Assembly (NCBI GenBank): GCA_039030125.1
Contig: JBCCEV010000040.1
Coordinates: 1 to 27,530 of the forward strand
From: JBCCEV01 sp039030125
GTDB taxonomy: Bacteria > Pseudomonadota > Gammaproteobacteria > Ga0077536
Direction: 5' to 3'
DNA length: 27,530 nucleotides
Positions within the stretch are counted from its first letter, which is position 1; the number at the start of each line of letters is the position of its first letter. This document shows positions 6,738-14,574 of the stretch, piece by piece. The notes beneath the pieces were generated by a model. The model saw only the letters and a program-made list of their open reading frames with translations. It made no database searches and had not been told where the DNA came from. The translations under genes and the position numbers were made by a program.

Positions 6738-7811
6738 CTAGGCCAATCCCTGGGCTCGCGCGGCATCCAATCGCGCGCGCTCGGGACTTCCCAAAAGCTG
6801 CCGGTTAACCCCGATCCGCTTAAACCAATAATGCAGGCCCAGTAGATCGGTAAATCCGACGCCGCCGTGAACCTCTGTCGCTGTCTTAGCCACGCCCGTT
6901 CCCACCTCGCTCAAGTGGGCCTTGCAATGACAGGCATACAAATGGGATTCATCATGGATTTCATCGAGCGCGTAGGCTGCATACCACAGCATCGACCGGC
7001 ACGGCTCAAGGGCGGCCACCATCTCAGCGCACATGTGTTTCACCGCCTGGAATGATCCAATGACCCGACCAAACTGCTCGCGCTCTTTGGCGTATGCGAC
7101 AGCCGCGTCCTGCATGTGTTGGGCTGCACCTAGGGTGTCGGCGGCGGTCATGACTCGCGCGACATCGATCAAGGTGCTGAGACTTTCTGCATTGGCGTTG
7201 GTGATCTCAATTGCCTCAACGTTATTGAATTCAAGTTCTCCAAAGTGCCGAGTGGTATCCACCGTCACTAATTGCTGGTGGCTGAGGCCTACCGCCTCGC
7301 CGTCGACGATATACAAGCGGGCGTCGCTTGAACCGACGAGATAAAAGTCTGCGGCGCTATCGATTACAAACAGCGAGCGACCGTTGAGGCCGGCGGCGTC
7401 ACGATGGACCCCTGCTGCTTCCCTGCCACCGGTAAGCTCACTGATTGCAAGCCCGAACGTGATCTCACCCTCGGCAAGGCGGGGCAACCAATGTTGTTTT
7501 TGTTCTTCGCTGGCGTAGCGCCCTAGCGCCAACGGCGCAATCACGCAGCTCGCTATAAAAGGTGTTGGCGCCGCGTGTCTTCCCAAACACTCGGCCACTA
7601 GCGCGGCTTCCAACATCCCGAGCCCGGAGCCACCGCAGCTCTGCGAAATCGCCAAGCCTGGAACCCCAAGCTCGATTAATGCTTGCCAAACCGATTCATC
7701 AGCTTCGCCCTTGGCATGGGTGCGAATGAGATCAACGGTAACAAGGTCATCAAGCACGCGATTGAGACTGTCACAGAGCAGTCTTTGATCGTCAGATAAC
7801 GAAAAGTCCAT
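6738..7811 (-). CDS. Acyl-CoA dehydrogenase, small-type subunit
   Basis: A 357-residue acyl-CoA dehydrogenase fold protein. Segments in order: N-terminal helices (MDFSLSDDQRLLCDSLNRVL), LGVPGLAISQSCGGSGLGM near 48-66, ITFGLAISE near 117 (flavin-binding strand), and the C-terminal helical bundle with YAKEREQFGRVIGSFQAVKH and TATEVHGGVGFTD. The usual catalytic Glu is absent both in helix G (VARVMTAADTLG) and near the C-terminus (no EGT motif). Its start is 3 nt after the stop of a larger acyl-CoA dehydrogenase gene. Similar adjacent pairs (for example the ChsE1-ChsE2 and ChsE4-ChsE5 pairs of mycobacterial cholesterol breakdown) form alpha2beta2 heterotetramers in which only one subunit is catalytic. 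I infer the same here. The substrate is probably a bulky acyl-CoA. Confidence 0.9.
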   Translation of the reverse strand: MDFSLSDDQRLLCDSLNRVLDDLVTVDLIRTHAKGEADESVWQALIELGVPGLAISQSCGGSGLGMLEAALVAECLGRHAAPTPFIASCVIAPLALGRYASEEQKQHWLPRLAEGEITFGLAISELTGGREAAGVHRDAAGLNGRSLFVIDSAADFYLVGSSDARLYIVDGEAVGLSHQQLVTVDTTRHFGELEFNNVEAIEITNANAESLSTLIDVARVMTAADTLGAAQHMQDAAVAYAKEREQFGRVIGSFQAVKHMCAEMVAALEPCRSMLWYAAYALDEIHDESHLYACHCKAHLSEVGTGVAKTATEVHGGVGFTDLLGLHYWFKRIGVNRQLLGSPERARLDAARAQGLA

Positions 7812-7814
7812 GGC

Positions 7815-9014
7815 CTAAGTTCGCGCCCGCGCTTCGCGCGGCAGGTCGAGACCCCGCTCAGCAATGATGTTCTTCTGGATCTGCGATGTGCCGCCGCCGA
7901 TGATCAATCCCAGGAAGTACATGTAGTGCTGCTGCCACATCCCTTCATCACGCAATCTTGGACTGCCTCGATACAAGGTACCAATTTCTCCCAGGGCATC
8001 GATCGCGAGCTGTTCAAGCTCATGTCGAAGCTCGGTGCCGGAATATTTAACGATCATCGCCGCGACGGTTGCCGGATCGTTATTTAACTGCCCGGAGAGG
8101 ATCCGTAGGTCGTTGCACTGCATTGCCATCATGCGCGCCTGAATACGCATCAACCGATCCCGAAAAACAGGATTTTCAATGACTGGAATACCATCGATGG
8201 TTTCCTCCTGCATGAGCGTCTTCAACGCTTCGAAGCGACCTAAAGTCACGTTGGGGTTGCCCAGCATGCCGCGTTCATGTCTAAGCAGCGCGTTCGCCAC
8301 GCGCCACCCATCTCCACGGTTGGCGACAATCTGCGAGGCTGGGATCCGGACGTCCGTGAAAAAGACCTCGTTGAAACTCGCGTCGCCGGTCATGGTTACC
8401 AAGGGCCGCACTTCAATACCTGGCGTCGACATCGGTAGCAGCAGGAAACTGATGCCTTGATGCTTGGGCGCATCGGGCTCGGTTCGCACCAGGCAAAACA
8501 TCCAATCGGCAAGCTGCGCAGTGCTGGTCCAAATTTTTTGCCCATTGATCACCCACTCGTCGCCTTCGAGTACGCCCCTCGTCTTGAGGCTCGCCAGGTC
8601 GCTTCCGGCGTTCGGCTCTGAATATCCCTGACACCAAACCATCTCACCAAGGAGCGTGGGGCGAATGAACTGCTCGCGTTGTTCTTCCGTTCCGAACTCG
8701 ATAAGGGTCGGGATCAGCATCGTGATCCCTTGCCCCGATATCCCGGGAGATAGCTGCGCGGCGGCGAACTCTTCGGCCAATATTCGCGACTCCAAAAGAT
8801 CGGGAGCAGCGCCATACCCACCGTATTGGGCTGGGATCGTTCGACCCGCGTAGCCTGCCTCAACGAGTAAACGATGCCAGGCTTGATGCTCCGGATCGCG
8901 GATATCGTTGCCGCGGGTTTCGGTTTTCGTCGGCGCCCGATCCCGGTGTTTGGCGAGAAATTGCCGTAGCTGGCTGCGAAAGCTGTCGTACTTTTGGTCA
9001 AACGATAAATCCAT
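7815..9014 (-). CDS. Acyl-CoA dehydrogenase, large catalytic-type subunit
   Basis: A 399-residue acyl-CoA dehydrogenase. It shows AGYAGRTIPAQYGGYG (53-68), WCQGYSEPNAGSDLASL (127-143; FAD and substrate contacts), INGQKIWTSTAQLADW (156-171), the helix-G segment LLRHERGML with Glu247, and the C-terminal GGGTSQIQKNIIAERGLDLP. The MCAD-type Glu of the EGT motif is Gly here, so Glu247, at the position used by isovaleryl-CoA dehydrogenase-like enzymes, is the likely base. It oxidises an acyl-CoA to the enoyl-CoA, passing electrons to ETF. GCGGAGG 5-6 nt before the ATG supports the start. It is first in a two-gene operon with the smaller dehydrogenase. Substrate unknown; the pairing suggests a steroid side chain or another branched acyl chain. 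Confidence 0.93.
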   Translation of the reverse strand: MDLSFDQKYDSFRSQLRQFLAKHRDRAPTKTETRGNDIRDPEHQAWHRLLVEAGYAGRTIPAQYGGYGAAPDLLESRILAEEFAAAQLSPGISGQGITMLIPTLIEFGTEEQREQFIRPTLLGEMVWCQGYSEPNAGSDLASLKTRGVLEGDEWVINGQKIWTSTAQLADWMFCLVRTEPDAPKHQGISFLLLPMSTPGIEVRPLVTMTGDASFNEVFFTDVRIPASQIVANRGDGWRVANALLRHERGMLGNPNVTLGRFEALKTLMQEETIDGIPVIENPVFRDRLMRIQARMMAMQCNDLRILSGQLNNDPATVAAMIVKYSGTELRHELEQLAIDALGEIGTLYRGSPRLRDEGMWQQHYMYFLGLIIGGGTSQIQKNIIAERGLDLPREARART

Positions 9015-9202
9015 GGAACCTCCGCAAGTTCACTGGCGACGCACACCGGATGGCAAGTAAAGACTACGCCAAAACGCATCGGAAATTGCCGATTTCGTGT
9101 AATAGCGAACAAAGCGGTTGACCAACCCATTGACTGTTGGCCCTAATCTAGCGAGCATTGCCGGCCTGGGAATTCCAACTCTTAAGCAGGATGGCTTGAT
9201 CG

Positions 9203-9799
9203 ATGCGGAAATTGGCCCCCACCGCGCTCTTATTGATTTTATCCGCGACTTCCTTCGGCGCCGCGGCGATGTTCGAATTTACCTTCTCGGGCGAATGCGA
9301 TGATTGCGTCGGGACGCTTGGCGATGGCCTGTCGCAAAGCGTAACCGGAACCTTGACGCTCAGCGATATCACCACGAATGGCTCGGGTTTTATCGAAATC
9401 GATAGCGGCAACTTCGAGTCTTTTTCTTATAGCGGATCGAATTTGATCAACCCTTTTAGTTTCGATGACGCTTTCACGATCACCGGTTTGATTGCGCCCG
9501 ACGGTGTCGTGCAAGCGGGTGGCGCGGTGCGATTGGAAACTAGCGACGGCACGAACGGGCCGTTCGATTTCGGCGACTTCTGTACCGCGCTGGGCCAATC
9601 GGTATTGGGGCCGGCCTGCTTCGGCGTCGGCATTGTCGAATTCGAGGTCGATAGCGCTGGTGAATGGTCAATTTCTGCTGGCCAGGCTTTTGACGAAGGT
9701 TTTGGCGGGCAATTTCATCCCGTGCCGCTGCCGCTCAGCTTACCCCTGCTGCTGTCGGGAATGGCTGGCGTTTCTCTGCTAGGAAATCGGCGCGGATAA
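9203..9799 (+). CDS. Secreted VPLPL-CTERM (exosortase-type) sorting protein
   Basis: A 198-residue exported protein. A signal peptide (1-22, MRKLAPTALLLILSATSFGA then AA) is followed by a beta-rich acidic body (FTFSGECDDCVGTLGDG, TGTLTLSDITTNGSGFIEID) with two Cys pairs (Cys32/Cys35, Cys127/Cys139). The C-terminus has VPLPL (174-178), a transmembrane run (179-194) and NRRG. This tripartite tail is the VPLPA-CTERM relative of PEP-CTERM, recognised by exosortase in Gram-negative bacteria that make extracellular polysaccharide. The body resembles the many beta-sandwich proteins that carry such tails; its ligand is unknown. The SD is weak. No exosortase gene lies in this window. The gene is isolated and divergent from the dehydrogenase operon. 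Confidence 0.85.
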   Translation: MRKLAPTALLLILSATSFGAAAMFEFTFSGECDDCVGTLGDGLSQSVTGTLTLSDITTNGSGFIEIDSGNFESFSYSGSNLINPFSFDDAFTITGLIAPDGVVQAGGAVRLETSDGTNGPFDFGDFCTALGQSVLGPACFGVGIVEFEVDSAGEWSISAGQAFDEGFGGQFHPVPLPLSLPLLLSGMAGVSLLGNRRG

Positions 9800-9859
9800 C
9801 GCAACTCAGGCAGGCTTAAGCGGGTTGCGATCGGGGCGCTGCGCACGGATCCGCTGACG

Positions 9860-10750
9860 TTAGTTTGACAATGCGGCCTCCGACTCGCGATCGCCCGCGA
9901 TGCGGCTGTGCCACATCACTCGCGCTTGATCCATAGGCCAAGGTGTCGCCTGGTGCATTAACCGGCGGTTATCCCATACCAACGCATCACCAACCTGCCA
10001 GTCGTGGTGATAAACACGCGGCGGTTGACAAGCGAACTCGACCAGCTCCTTAAGGAGCGTCTCCGATTCCTCCGCCACCATACCCACAATGTCGTAGGCA
10101 TGGCGACCGACAAGAAGATTCGGGCGGCCGGTTTCAGGATGGACCTTTACCAACGGTCGTACCGAAATCGGACCGTCATGAAAGCCGTAGCCGCTGTAGG
10201 CGCCATCCTGCTTAAACTCTTTGCCGTGAGACCCTTGCCTGGCGTTGTGGCCCACTTTGGCCTGACTGTGATAGAGCGAATGGTGAGCCCGCAGCTCCCC
10301 AATTTTTTGTTTGGTTTCTCCATCTAGCGCGTCGTAGGCGGCTCGCATATCAGCAAAGCCCGTGGCGCCTCCCGATTGTGGAACGACTTCTGCGGTGAAC
10401 ACCGCGCCTTTTGCCTGAATGGGCATATAGGTGCTGTCATGGTGCCAACCCATGTTGCCCTTCAAGACTTTAATCACGTCATCGCTATCATCGTCGCGCC
10501 GCAGCGAGCCATCACCGAGAACGTTACTCAAAGGAGCGATATCAAACTCCAAATCTCCAAATCTGCGGGCGAAGGCAATCTGCTCATCGCGGGTCATGAA
10601 CTGATCGGTGAAAATCAGCAAGGCATAGTCAAGCCAGGCTTGGTAAAGAGCGCGAAATGTATCGTCATCAATCTCGCTGATGCGGATGTTTCTAACGCGT
10701 GCCCCAAAAGTCGTGGCAAGCGGTTCAATTTCTAACGTCTTCAAGCCCAT
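9860..10750 (-). CDS. TauD/TfdA-family 2-oxoglutarate/Fe(II) dioxygenase
   Basis: A 296-residue dioxygenase. The iron site is complete: His103 and Asp105 in GWHHDSTY, and His266 in WDNRRLMHQA. Arg283 in HSRIAGDR should bind 2-oxoglutarate. The N-terminal IEPLATTFGARVRNIRISEI and ALLIFTDQFMTRDEQIAFARRFG are typical of the family. Such enzymes hydroxylate sulfonates, phenoxyacetates or other carboxylated substrates, releasing CO2 and succinate. There are no sulfonate transport genes beside it, so taurine should not be assumed. It is divergent from a metallo-beta-lactamase-fold gene across 102 bp, suggesting shared control. The ATG at 10750 has GGGGAGAT upstream. Confidence 0.93.
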   Translation of the reverse strand: MGLKTLEIEPLATTFGARVRNIRISEIDDDTFRALYQAWLDYALLIFTDQFMTRDEQIAFARRFGDLEFDIAPLSNVLGDGSLRRDDDSDDVIKVLKGNMGWHHDSTYMPIQAKGAVFTAEVVPQSGGATGFADMRAAYDALDGETKQKIGELRAHHSLYHSQAKVGHNARQGSHGKEFKQDGAYSGYGFHDGPISVRPLVKVHPETGRPNLLVGRHAYDIVGMVAEESETLLKELVEFACQPPRVYHHDWQVGDALVWDNRRLMHQATPWPMDQARVMWHSRIAGDRESEAALSN

Positions 10751-10852
10751 ATCTCCCCTCGGCGCCTGCTTACGTCAAGCTGCAAAGTTAGATCGGGTGC
10801 GTCGCGGGCGCAACCGCTTAGAATAGCGTCAGAACGCAATTGGGGCTGGTTA

Positions 10853-11701
10853 ATGGATTGTTGGCAAATCGGGGATGTCACCGTCACACGCGTGGTTGAG
10901 ATGGAAGTCACTGGTGGTACGAAATTTATCCTGCCCCAGGCGACGCCCGAAGCGATCGCGCGTATGACTTGGCTTAATCCGCATTTTGCCAACGACGAAG
11001 GCAAGCTCATTATGAGCATCCACGCGCTAGTTATCGATACCGGCGCGAAGCGGATCATCGTCGATACCTGCATTGGCAATGATAAGAAACGCAACATTCC
11101 TAGCTGGCACCAACTGCAAGGCTCGTTTCTCGAAGACCTGGCGGAAGCTGGCTACCCGCCGGAGAGTATCGACACCGTGCTTTGCACCCATTTGCACGTC
11201 GACCATGTGGGCTGGAATACCATGTTGGTCGATGAGGTATGGGTGCCGACGTTCAGCAACGCCGATTACCTGATTGCCGAGGATGAGTGGCGCTACTGGG
11301 ACGCGCATGGCGACGAAGACTACGGCCCGGTGCTCGCCGACTCGGTGCTTCCTGTGTTCGATGCCGGTCTCGCCAAACTCGTTGCAATGGACTACAAAGT
11401 CTGTGATGAAGTCTGGCTCGAACCTACCACCGGGCATACGCCCGGACATGTGAGCATTCACATCGCTTCACAAGGACAAGAAGCACTGATCACAGGTGAT
11501 TTTGTTCATCATCCGTGTCAAATGGCGCGAGTCGATTGGCCAAGCACAGCCGATTTCGATGCCGACGCCTCCACCCAAACGCGCCGCGACACATTTTCAA
11601 AATACGCGGAGAAACCTGTACTGATTATTGGCACCCATTTCGCCACCCCAACCGCGGGCTACCTTAAAGCGGCTGGCGATGCCTATAGGCTTGAAGTCTA
11701 A
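10853..11701 (+). CDS. MBL-fold metallo-hydrolase
   Basis: A 282-residue metallo-beta-lactamase fold enzyme with a full di-metal site: THLHVDHVG (His113, His115, Asp117, His118), His199 in GHTPGHVSI, Asp216 in ITGDFVHHP and His262 in GTHFATP. There is no signal peptide. It begins CWQIGDVTVTRVVEME, as in lactonase/quorum-quenching-like and related hydrolases of this superfamily. It probably hydrolyses a lactone, ester or thioester in the cytoplasm. It is divergent from the TauD-like dioxygenase, so a joint catabolic pathway is possible: the hydrolase would process the dioxygenase product. The substrate cannot be read from the sequence. Confidence 0.92.
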   Translation: MDCWQIGDVTVTRVVEMEVTGGTKFILPQATPEAIARMTWLNPHFANDEGKLIMSIHALVIDTGAKRIIVDTCIGNDKKRNIPSWHQLQGSFLEDLAEAGYPPESIDTVLCTHLHVDHVGWNTMLVDEVWVPTFSNADYLIAEDEWRYWDAHGDEDYGPVLADSVLPVFDAGLAKLVAMDYKVCDEVWLEPTTGHTPGHVSIHIASQGQEALITGDFVHHPCQMARVDWPSTADFDADASTQTRRDTFSKYAEKPVLIIGTHFATPTAGYLKAAGDAYRLEV

Positions 11702-11892
11702 AACGAAAGTCTTCCTTGGCTTACCCGAGGTGGAACCTGTGGGATTGATTAACCGTGATCAGCTAAGGATTGTTGCTCAAACGCAATGCAATCATCATTG
11801 CAAGGCGTTGCAGTCGGGGGCGCCGTTGCGCCTGGCCGGCCGCGCCTCATCAAACCAGGCTCTAAACCCATCGAAGTAATGAGACAAAGAAT

Positions 11893-12327
11893 ATGGCTGT
11901 AATACGCGAAGCAACACTCGCAGACGAAGATCAAGTCGTGTCGCTGCTGAAAAATTTCCCTCCTGACCCACATGTACGCGATCTAAATTGGGAAGATGCC
12001 CGTCAGGTCTTCGCGGAGCTTTTGGACGGCAGCTCGGGAAAAATTTTCGTCGCCGAAGAAGCAGGTGCAATCGTCGGCATCGTTTCTCTAGGATTTACGA
12101 CGGTTCTACGCTTTGGCGGGCGTTACGCCACGATTGAAGACTTTCTCATCGATGAGAGTCAGCGTGGCAAAGGACTTTCGCGGCCATTGCTTGCCGCTGC
12201 CCGCGCCGAAGCCGAGCGCCAAGGCTGCAGAGAACTACAAGTCAATAGCGCCTCAGACGAAGGCTTTCCGGTGTATGTGAAAAACGGTTTTGAACAGTGC
12301 GGGATGCAACTGAAGATCTGGCTTTAA
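11893..12327 (+). CDS. GNAT family N-acetyltransferase
   Basis: A 144-residue GCN5-related acetyltransferase. It opens with MAVIREATLADEDQVVSLL, as is common in the family. The acetyl-CoA pyrophosphate loop is QRGKGLSRPLL, following the ATIEDFLIDE strand, and the C-terminal segment FPVYVKNGFEQCG matches the usual Y-x-x-x-G-F motif. The acceptor is unknown. The SD is weak (GAGACAAAG region). It stands alone, with 191 bp before it and convergent to the citrate synthase-like gene 12 bp downstream. Confidence 0.92.
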   Translation: MAVIREATLADEDQVVSLLKNFPPDPHVRDLNWEDARQVFAELLDGSSGKIFVAEEAGAIVGIVSLGFTTVLRFGGRYATIEDFLIDESQRGKGLSRPLLAAARAEAERQGCRELQVNSASDEGFPVYVKNGFEQCGMQLKIWL

Positions 12328-12339
12328 TATGTCCGTCCG

Positions 12340-13107
12340 TTAGGGCGCCTCGTAGGGGACCGCCGCGTCCGCGGTTTTCCACAAATGAAATCCCGCGGGT
12401 TCCTGCTGCTCCTCCAGGATGTGTCCTACCAAGCCTGCGGCTCGCGCAATCAGATTAAAACCCCGAGCTATCGAGGGCGGAATTTCCGCTTCTAACAGGA
12501 CCGCGCCGATCGCGGCATTGGCGTTAATCACAATATTCTTGCCGCTGGCGCGCTTAACCGCATCACCAAGGAGATACATCGCATCAATATAGTCGCCCTT
12601 GGCGCCCGCGGCGCGCGCCACCTCATCGAGGCGCTGAACGCGAGGATCGCCATTGACATGAATAGGATGTCCATAACCTGGCAGGAATTTGTTGGCGGCG
12701 AGGTGCTCTTCAGCGATGGTGAGAGCCTCAGCGGCTCGCGCCTGTTGAGCTTGCCTAACAATGCGCTCGAATAGCGCCGCGGACTCGTCTGCGGTTCCAA
12801 CGAAACGCGAACCCGCTTCTAACAAGCCGGCCGCCACCGCGCCCTGTAAGGATTCGGGTGCACCTAGGTAGGTGAGCCTGCTTGCAGTAGCGGACGGTGT
12901 CATTCCATGTTCCATAATGCAAACCAACACGGCGTCGACGATCTGGCGTTGCATTGGGGTTGGTTCCTGACCAAAAAAATGAAACATGATGAAGTCGGTG
13001 AATGAGAGATGGCCAATCAATTCGTCGCAGAGGTTTCGCCCGCGGATCCAAATATTCTCGACATCACTAGTACATAGTCGCGTCACAGGGTTTTCTTTTT
13101 TATACAT
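12340..13107 (-). CDS. Citrate synthase/citryl-CoA lyase-like protein with Asp-to-Asn change
   Basis: A 255-residue protein matching the citrate synthase fold in its short citryl-CoA lyase-like form. Catalytic His candidates are His67 in MEHGMTPSA and His147 in PGYGHPIH. FNLIARAAGLVGHILEE (217-233) carries the substrate-binding Arg222. The catalytic Asp of the family, normally N-[VI]-D-G-x-[IL]-G, is replaced by Asn197 in VINANAAIGAVLL. The protein may catalyse a lyase or condensation step that does not need this Asp. AGGAG before the ATG at 13107 supports the start. It is divergent from an amidohydrolase over 114 bp and may cleave or make an acyl-CoA in the same pathway. Standard citrate synthase activity is unlikely. 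Confidence 0.85.
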   Translation of the reverse strand: MYKKENPVTRLCTSDVENIWIRGRNLCDELIGHLSFTDFIMFHFFGQEPTPMQRQIVDAVLVCIMEHGMTPSATASRLTYLGAPESLQGAVAAGLLEAGSRFVGTADESAALFERIVRQAQQARAAEALTIAEEHLAANKFLPGYGHPIHVNGDPRVQRLDEVARAAGAKGDYIDAMYLLGDAVKRASGKNIVINANAAIGAVLLEAEIPPSIARGFNLIARAAGLVGHILEEQQEPAGFHLWKTADAAVPYEAP

Positions 13108-13138
13108 GGGAACTCCTAACTGGCTAAATCAAATGTAC

Positions 13139-13151
13139 CGAACGAGGTTCG
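13139..13151. promoter_or_regulatory. Short inverted repeat in the divergent promoter region
   Basis: CGAAC and GTTCG are separated by GAG, about midway between the divergent citrate synthase-like gene and the amidohydrolase gene. This is a reasonable operator position for a regulator acting on both. The arms are only 5 bp, so chance is a real alternative. Confidence 0.3.
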
Positions 13152-13221
13152 TCGTTTGCTACGGCGATCGGCTATGCTGCGCACCGGGTAACCTGGCATT
13201 TTAGCGAAAGGAGAAAGAACC

Positions 13222-14226
13222 ATGCCGCTAGAGGTACAACACGATTGGTTAAGTAAAGTGGTTGAGGACCCGATTGACACCGATCGGCGCATCGTTGATC
13301 CGCACCATCATTTCTTCGTGGCCGGCGGTGAATTTCCTTTCTATGACCTCGATTCTTTATGGGCGGACACAGATACACATAACGTGAAGAAGACCGTTTA
13401 TCTGCAGTGCTGGGAGGGCTATCGCAATGATGGCCCGGAAGAAATCCAATGCGTTGGGGAAACCGAATACGTGCACGAGGTGGCACAAACCGCAAAAGAC
13501 TCGCCGGAACGCGCGCAGATCGCGGGGATCATTGCGAGCTGCGAAATGCGTCTGGGAGAAGGCGTCCGCGCAATCATGGATGCGCACAGCGAGGCCAGCA
13601 ATTTATTTCGCGGTATTCGCCAGTGTGCGGCCTGGGATGCCGACGACAACGTCATGTCGATGCCGGGCATTGAGGACGCTAACCTCTACGACGATAACAA
13701 TTTTGTTGCCGCCGCCGGCGTATTGTCCGACATGGGGTTGGTATTGGATACCTATCATTACCATCATCAGCTCCCATCATTGGCCCGCTTGGCGCGCACT
13801 TACCCCGAGCTCAACATTGTTCTCGATCATCTGGGCACCCCGATCGGCGTTGCGTCCTATGCAGGAAAACAGGCGGAGGTGTTGGCGCAATGGAAACAGA
13901 ACATTGCCGAGGTGGCGGCATGTTCAAATGTTTATATGAAACTCGGTGGGCTCGCGATGCCCTGGTGCGGATTTGGATTCGAGTCGGACCCTACTCCACC
14001 CAGCTCAGACGACATTGTCGCCAAGCAAGCGGACTATTATCACTACGCAATCGAGCAATTCACGCCCTCGCGCTGCATGTTCGAAAGCAACTTCCCGGTC
14101 GATAAGCTGGCCTTGTCCTACGGCGTTCTATGGAACGCGTTCAAAAAAATGGCGGCGCGGTATTCCGCTCAAGAACAGGATGCGATGTTCTATGGCACGG
14201 CCAGCCAGGTCTATCGCCTGGATTAA
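13222..14226 (+). CDS. Amidohydrolase family 2 (TIM-barrel metal-dependent hydrolase)
   Basis: A 334-residue TIM-barrel hydrolase of the amidohydrolase-2 type. IVDPHHHFF (24-32) carries the first metal ligands (His28, His30), LDTYHYHHQLP near 175-184 and VLDHLGTP (200-207, His203) give further His residues, and MFESNFPVDK (286-295) is the late barrel motif. The usual Asp of S-D-[FY]-P is Asn290 here. Relatives include PDC lactonase LigI, 4-sulfomuconolactone hydrolase and ACMSD-like decarboxylases, so hydrolysis of a lactone or decarboxylation in aromatic-ring catabolism is plausible. GAAAGGAG 8-12 nt before the ATG is a good SD. It ends at an intrinsic terminator and is divergent from the citrate synthase-like gene. 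Confidence 0.92.
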   Translation: MPLEVQHDWLSKVVEDPIDTDRRIVDPHHHFFVAGGEFPFYDLDSLWADTDTHNVKKTVYLQCWEGYRNDGPEEIQCVGETEYVHEVAQTAKDSPERAQIAGIIASCEMRLGEGVRAIMDAHSEASNLFRGIRQCAAWDADDNVMSMPGIEDANLYDDNNFVAAAGVLSDMGLVLDTYHYHHQLPSLARLARTYPELNIVLDHLGTPIGVASYAGKQAEVLAQWKQNIAEVAACSNVYMKLGGLAMPWCGFGFESDPTPPSSDDIVAKQADYYHYAIEQFTPSRCMFESNFPVDKLALSYGVLWNAFKKMAARYSAQEQDAMFYGTASQVYRLD

Positions 14227-14247
14227 AGGGATCAGAGCCCTTTTTTT
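14225..14247 (+). terminator. Intrinsic terminator of the amidohydrolase gene
   Basis: AAAGGG (14225-14230) and CCCTTT (14238-14243) form a 6-bp stem with loop ATCAGAG, followed by more T's to 14247. The stem begins inside the TAA stop codon. It is the clearest rho-independent terminator in the window. Confidence 0.75.
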
Positions 14248-14341
14248 CTTGCGAGCAGCACGCTCAAGCCGCAGTTTTTCGCGGAGCACGGGTCGCTTAT
14301 CGTGTTTTCGAGGTTAGCTAGACAAGCATCTTCGATTTCCT

Positions 14342-14482
14342 TCATCCCATGAAGGATCGGGCGGCGCTGGCAAAAGGCTGAAAATCTTCGTTAACCTGGG
14401 CCCGCACCTCGTCGAGTACAGAGCAATCCGTGCGAAATTTTGCTTGTTCTTCTTCAGAATAAGGCCGATCTTCGATCGGCAT
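14342..14482 (-). CDS. Small hypothetical protein, 46 residues
   Basis: A short ORF from an ATG at 14482 to a TGA at 14342-14344. It begins MPIEDRPYSEEEQAKFRTD and ends FQPFASAARSFMG. It is acidic at the N-terminus and predicted mostly helical, with no signal peptide or Cys pair (one Cys). CAGGGG lies a few bases before the start and could be an SD. A perfect 7-bp hairpin (14464-14480) covers the first codons, which could modulate translation. It sits between a terminator for the plus-strand gene and the YHYH gene, in a 348-bp stretch otherwise without a gene; the rest holds nothing I can identify. I recognise no family. Coding is plausible from codon use and amino acid composition but not proven. 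Confidence 0.42.
   Translation of the reverse strand: MPIEDRPYSEEEQAKFRTDCSVLDEVRAQVNEDFQPFASAARSFMG
14464..14480 (-). promoter_or_regulatory. Perfect hairpin across the start of the small ORF
   Basis: GCCGATC (14464-14470) and GATCGGC (14474-14480) are separated by TTC. On the minus-strand transcript the stem begins within the ATG of the 46-residue ORF. It could influence initiation or simply reflect codon choice (Pro-Ile-Glu-Asp-Arg-Pro). Confidence 0.35.
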
Positions 14483-14574
14483 TACCCCTGAGCCGCTCGT
14501 TGGCGTAGATCGAAACGGCCGACCTTTTCAACGCTAGCCGTAGTGAACTGGATTGCCGTCAAGCCCGTGCCGCC

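Noticed and set aside
11027..11461. 144-codon minus-strand ORF opposite the MBL hydrolase
   Set aside because: The plus strand encodes the complete metal-binding motifs; the antisense ORF has no family features.
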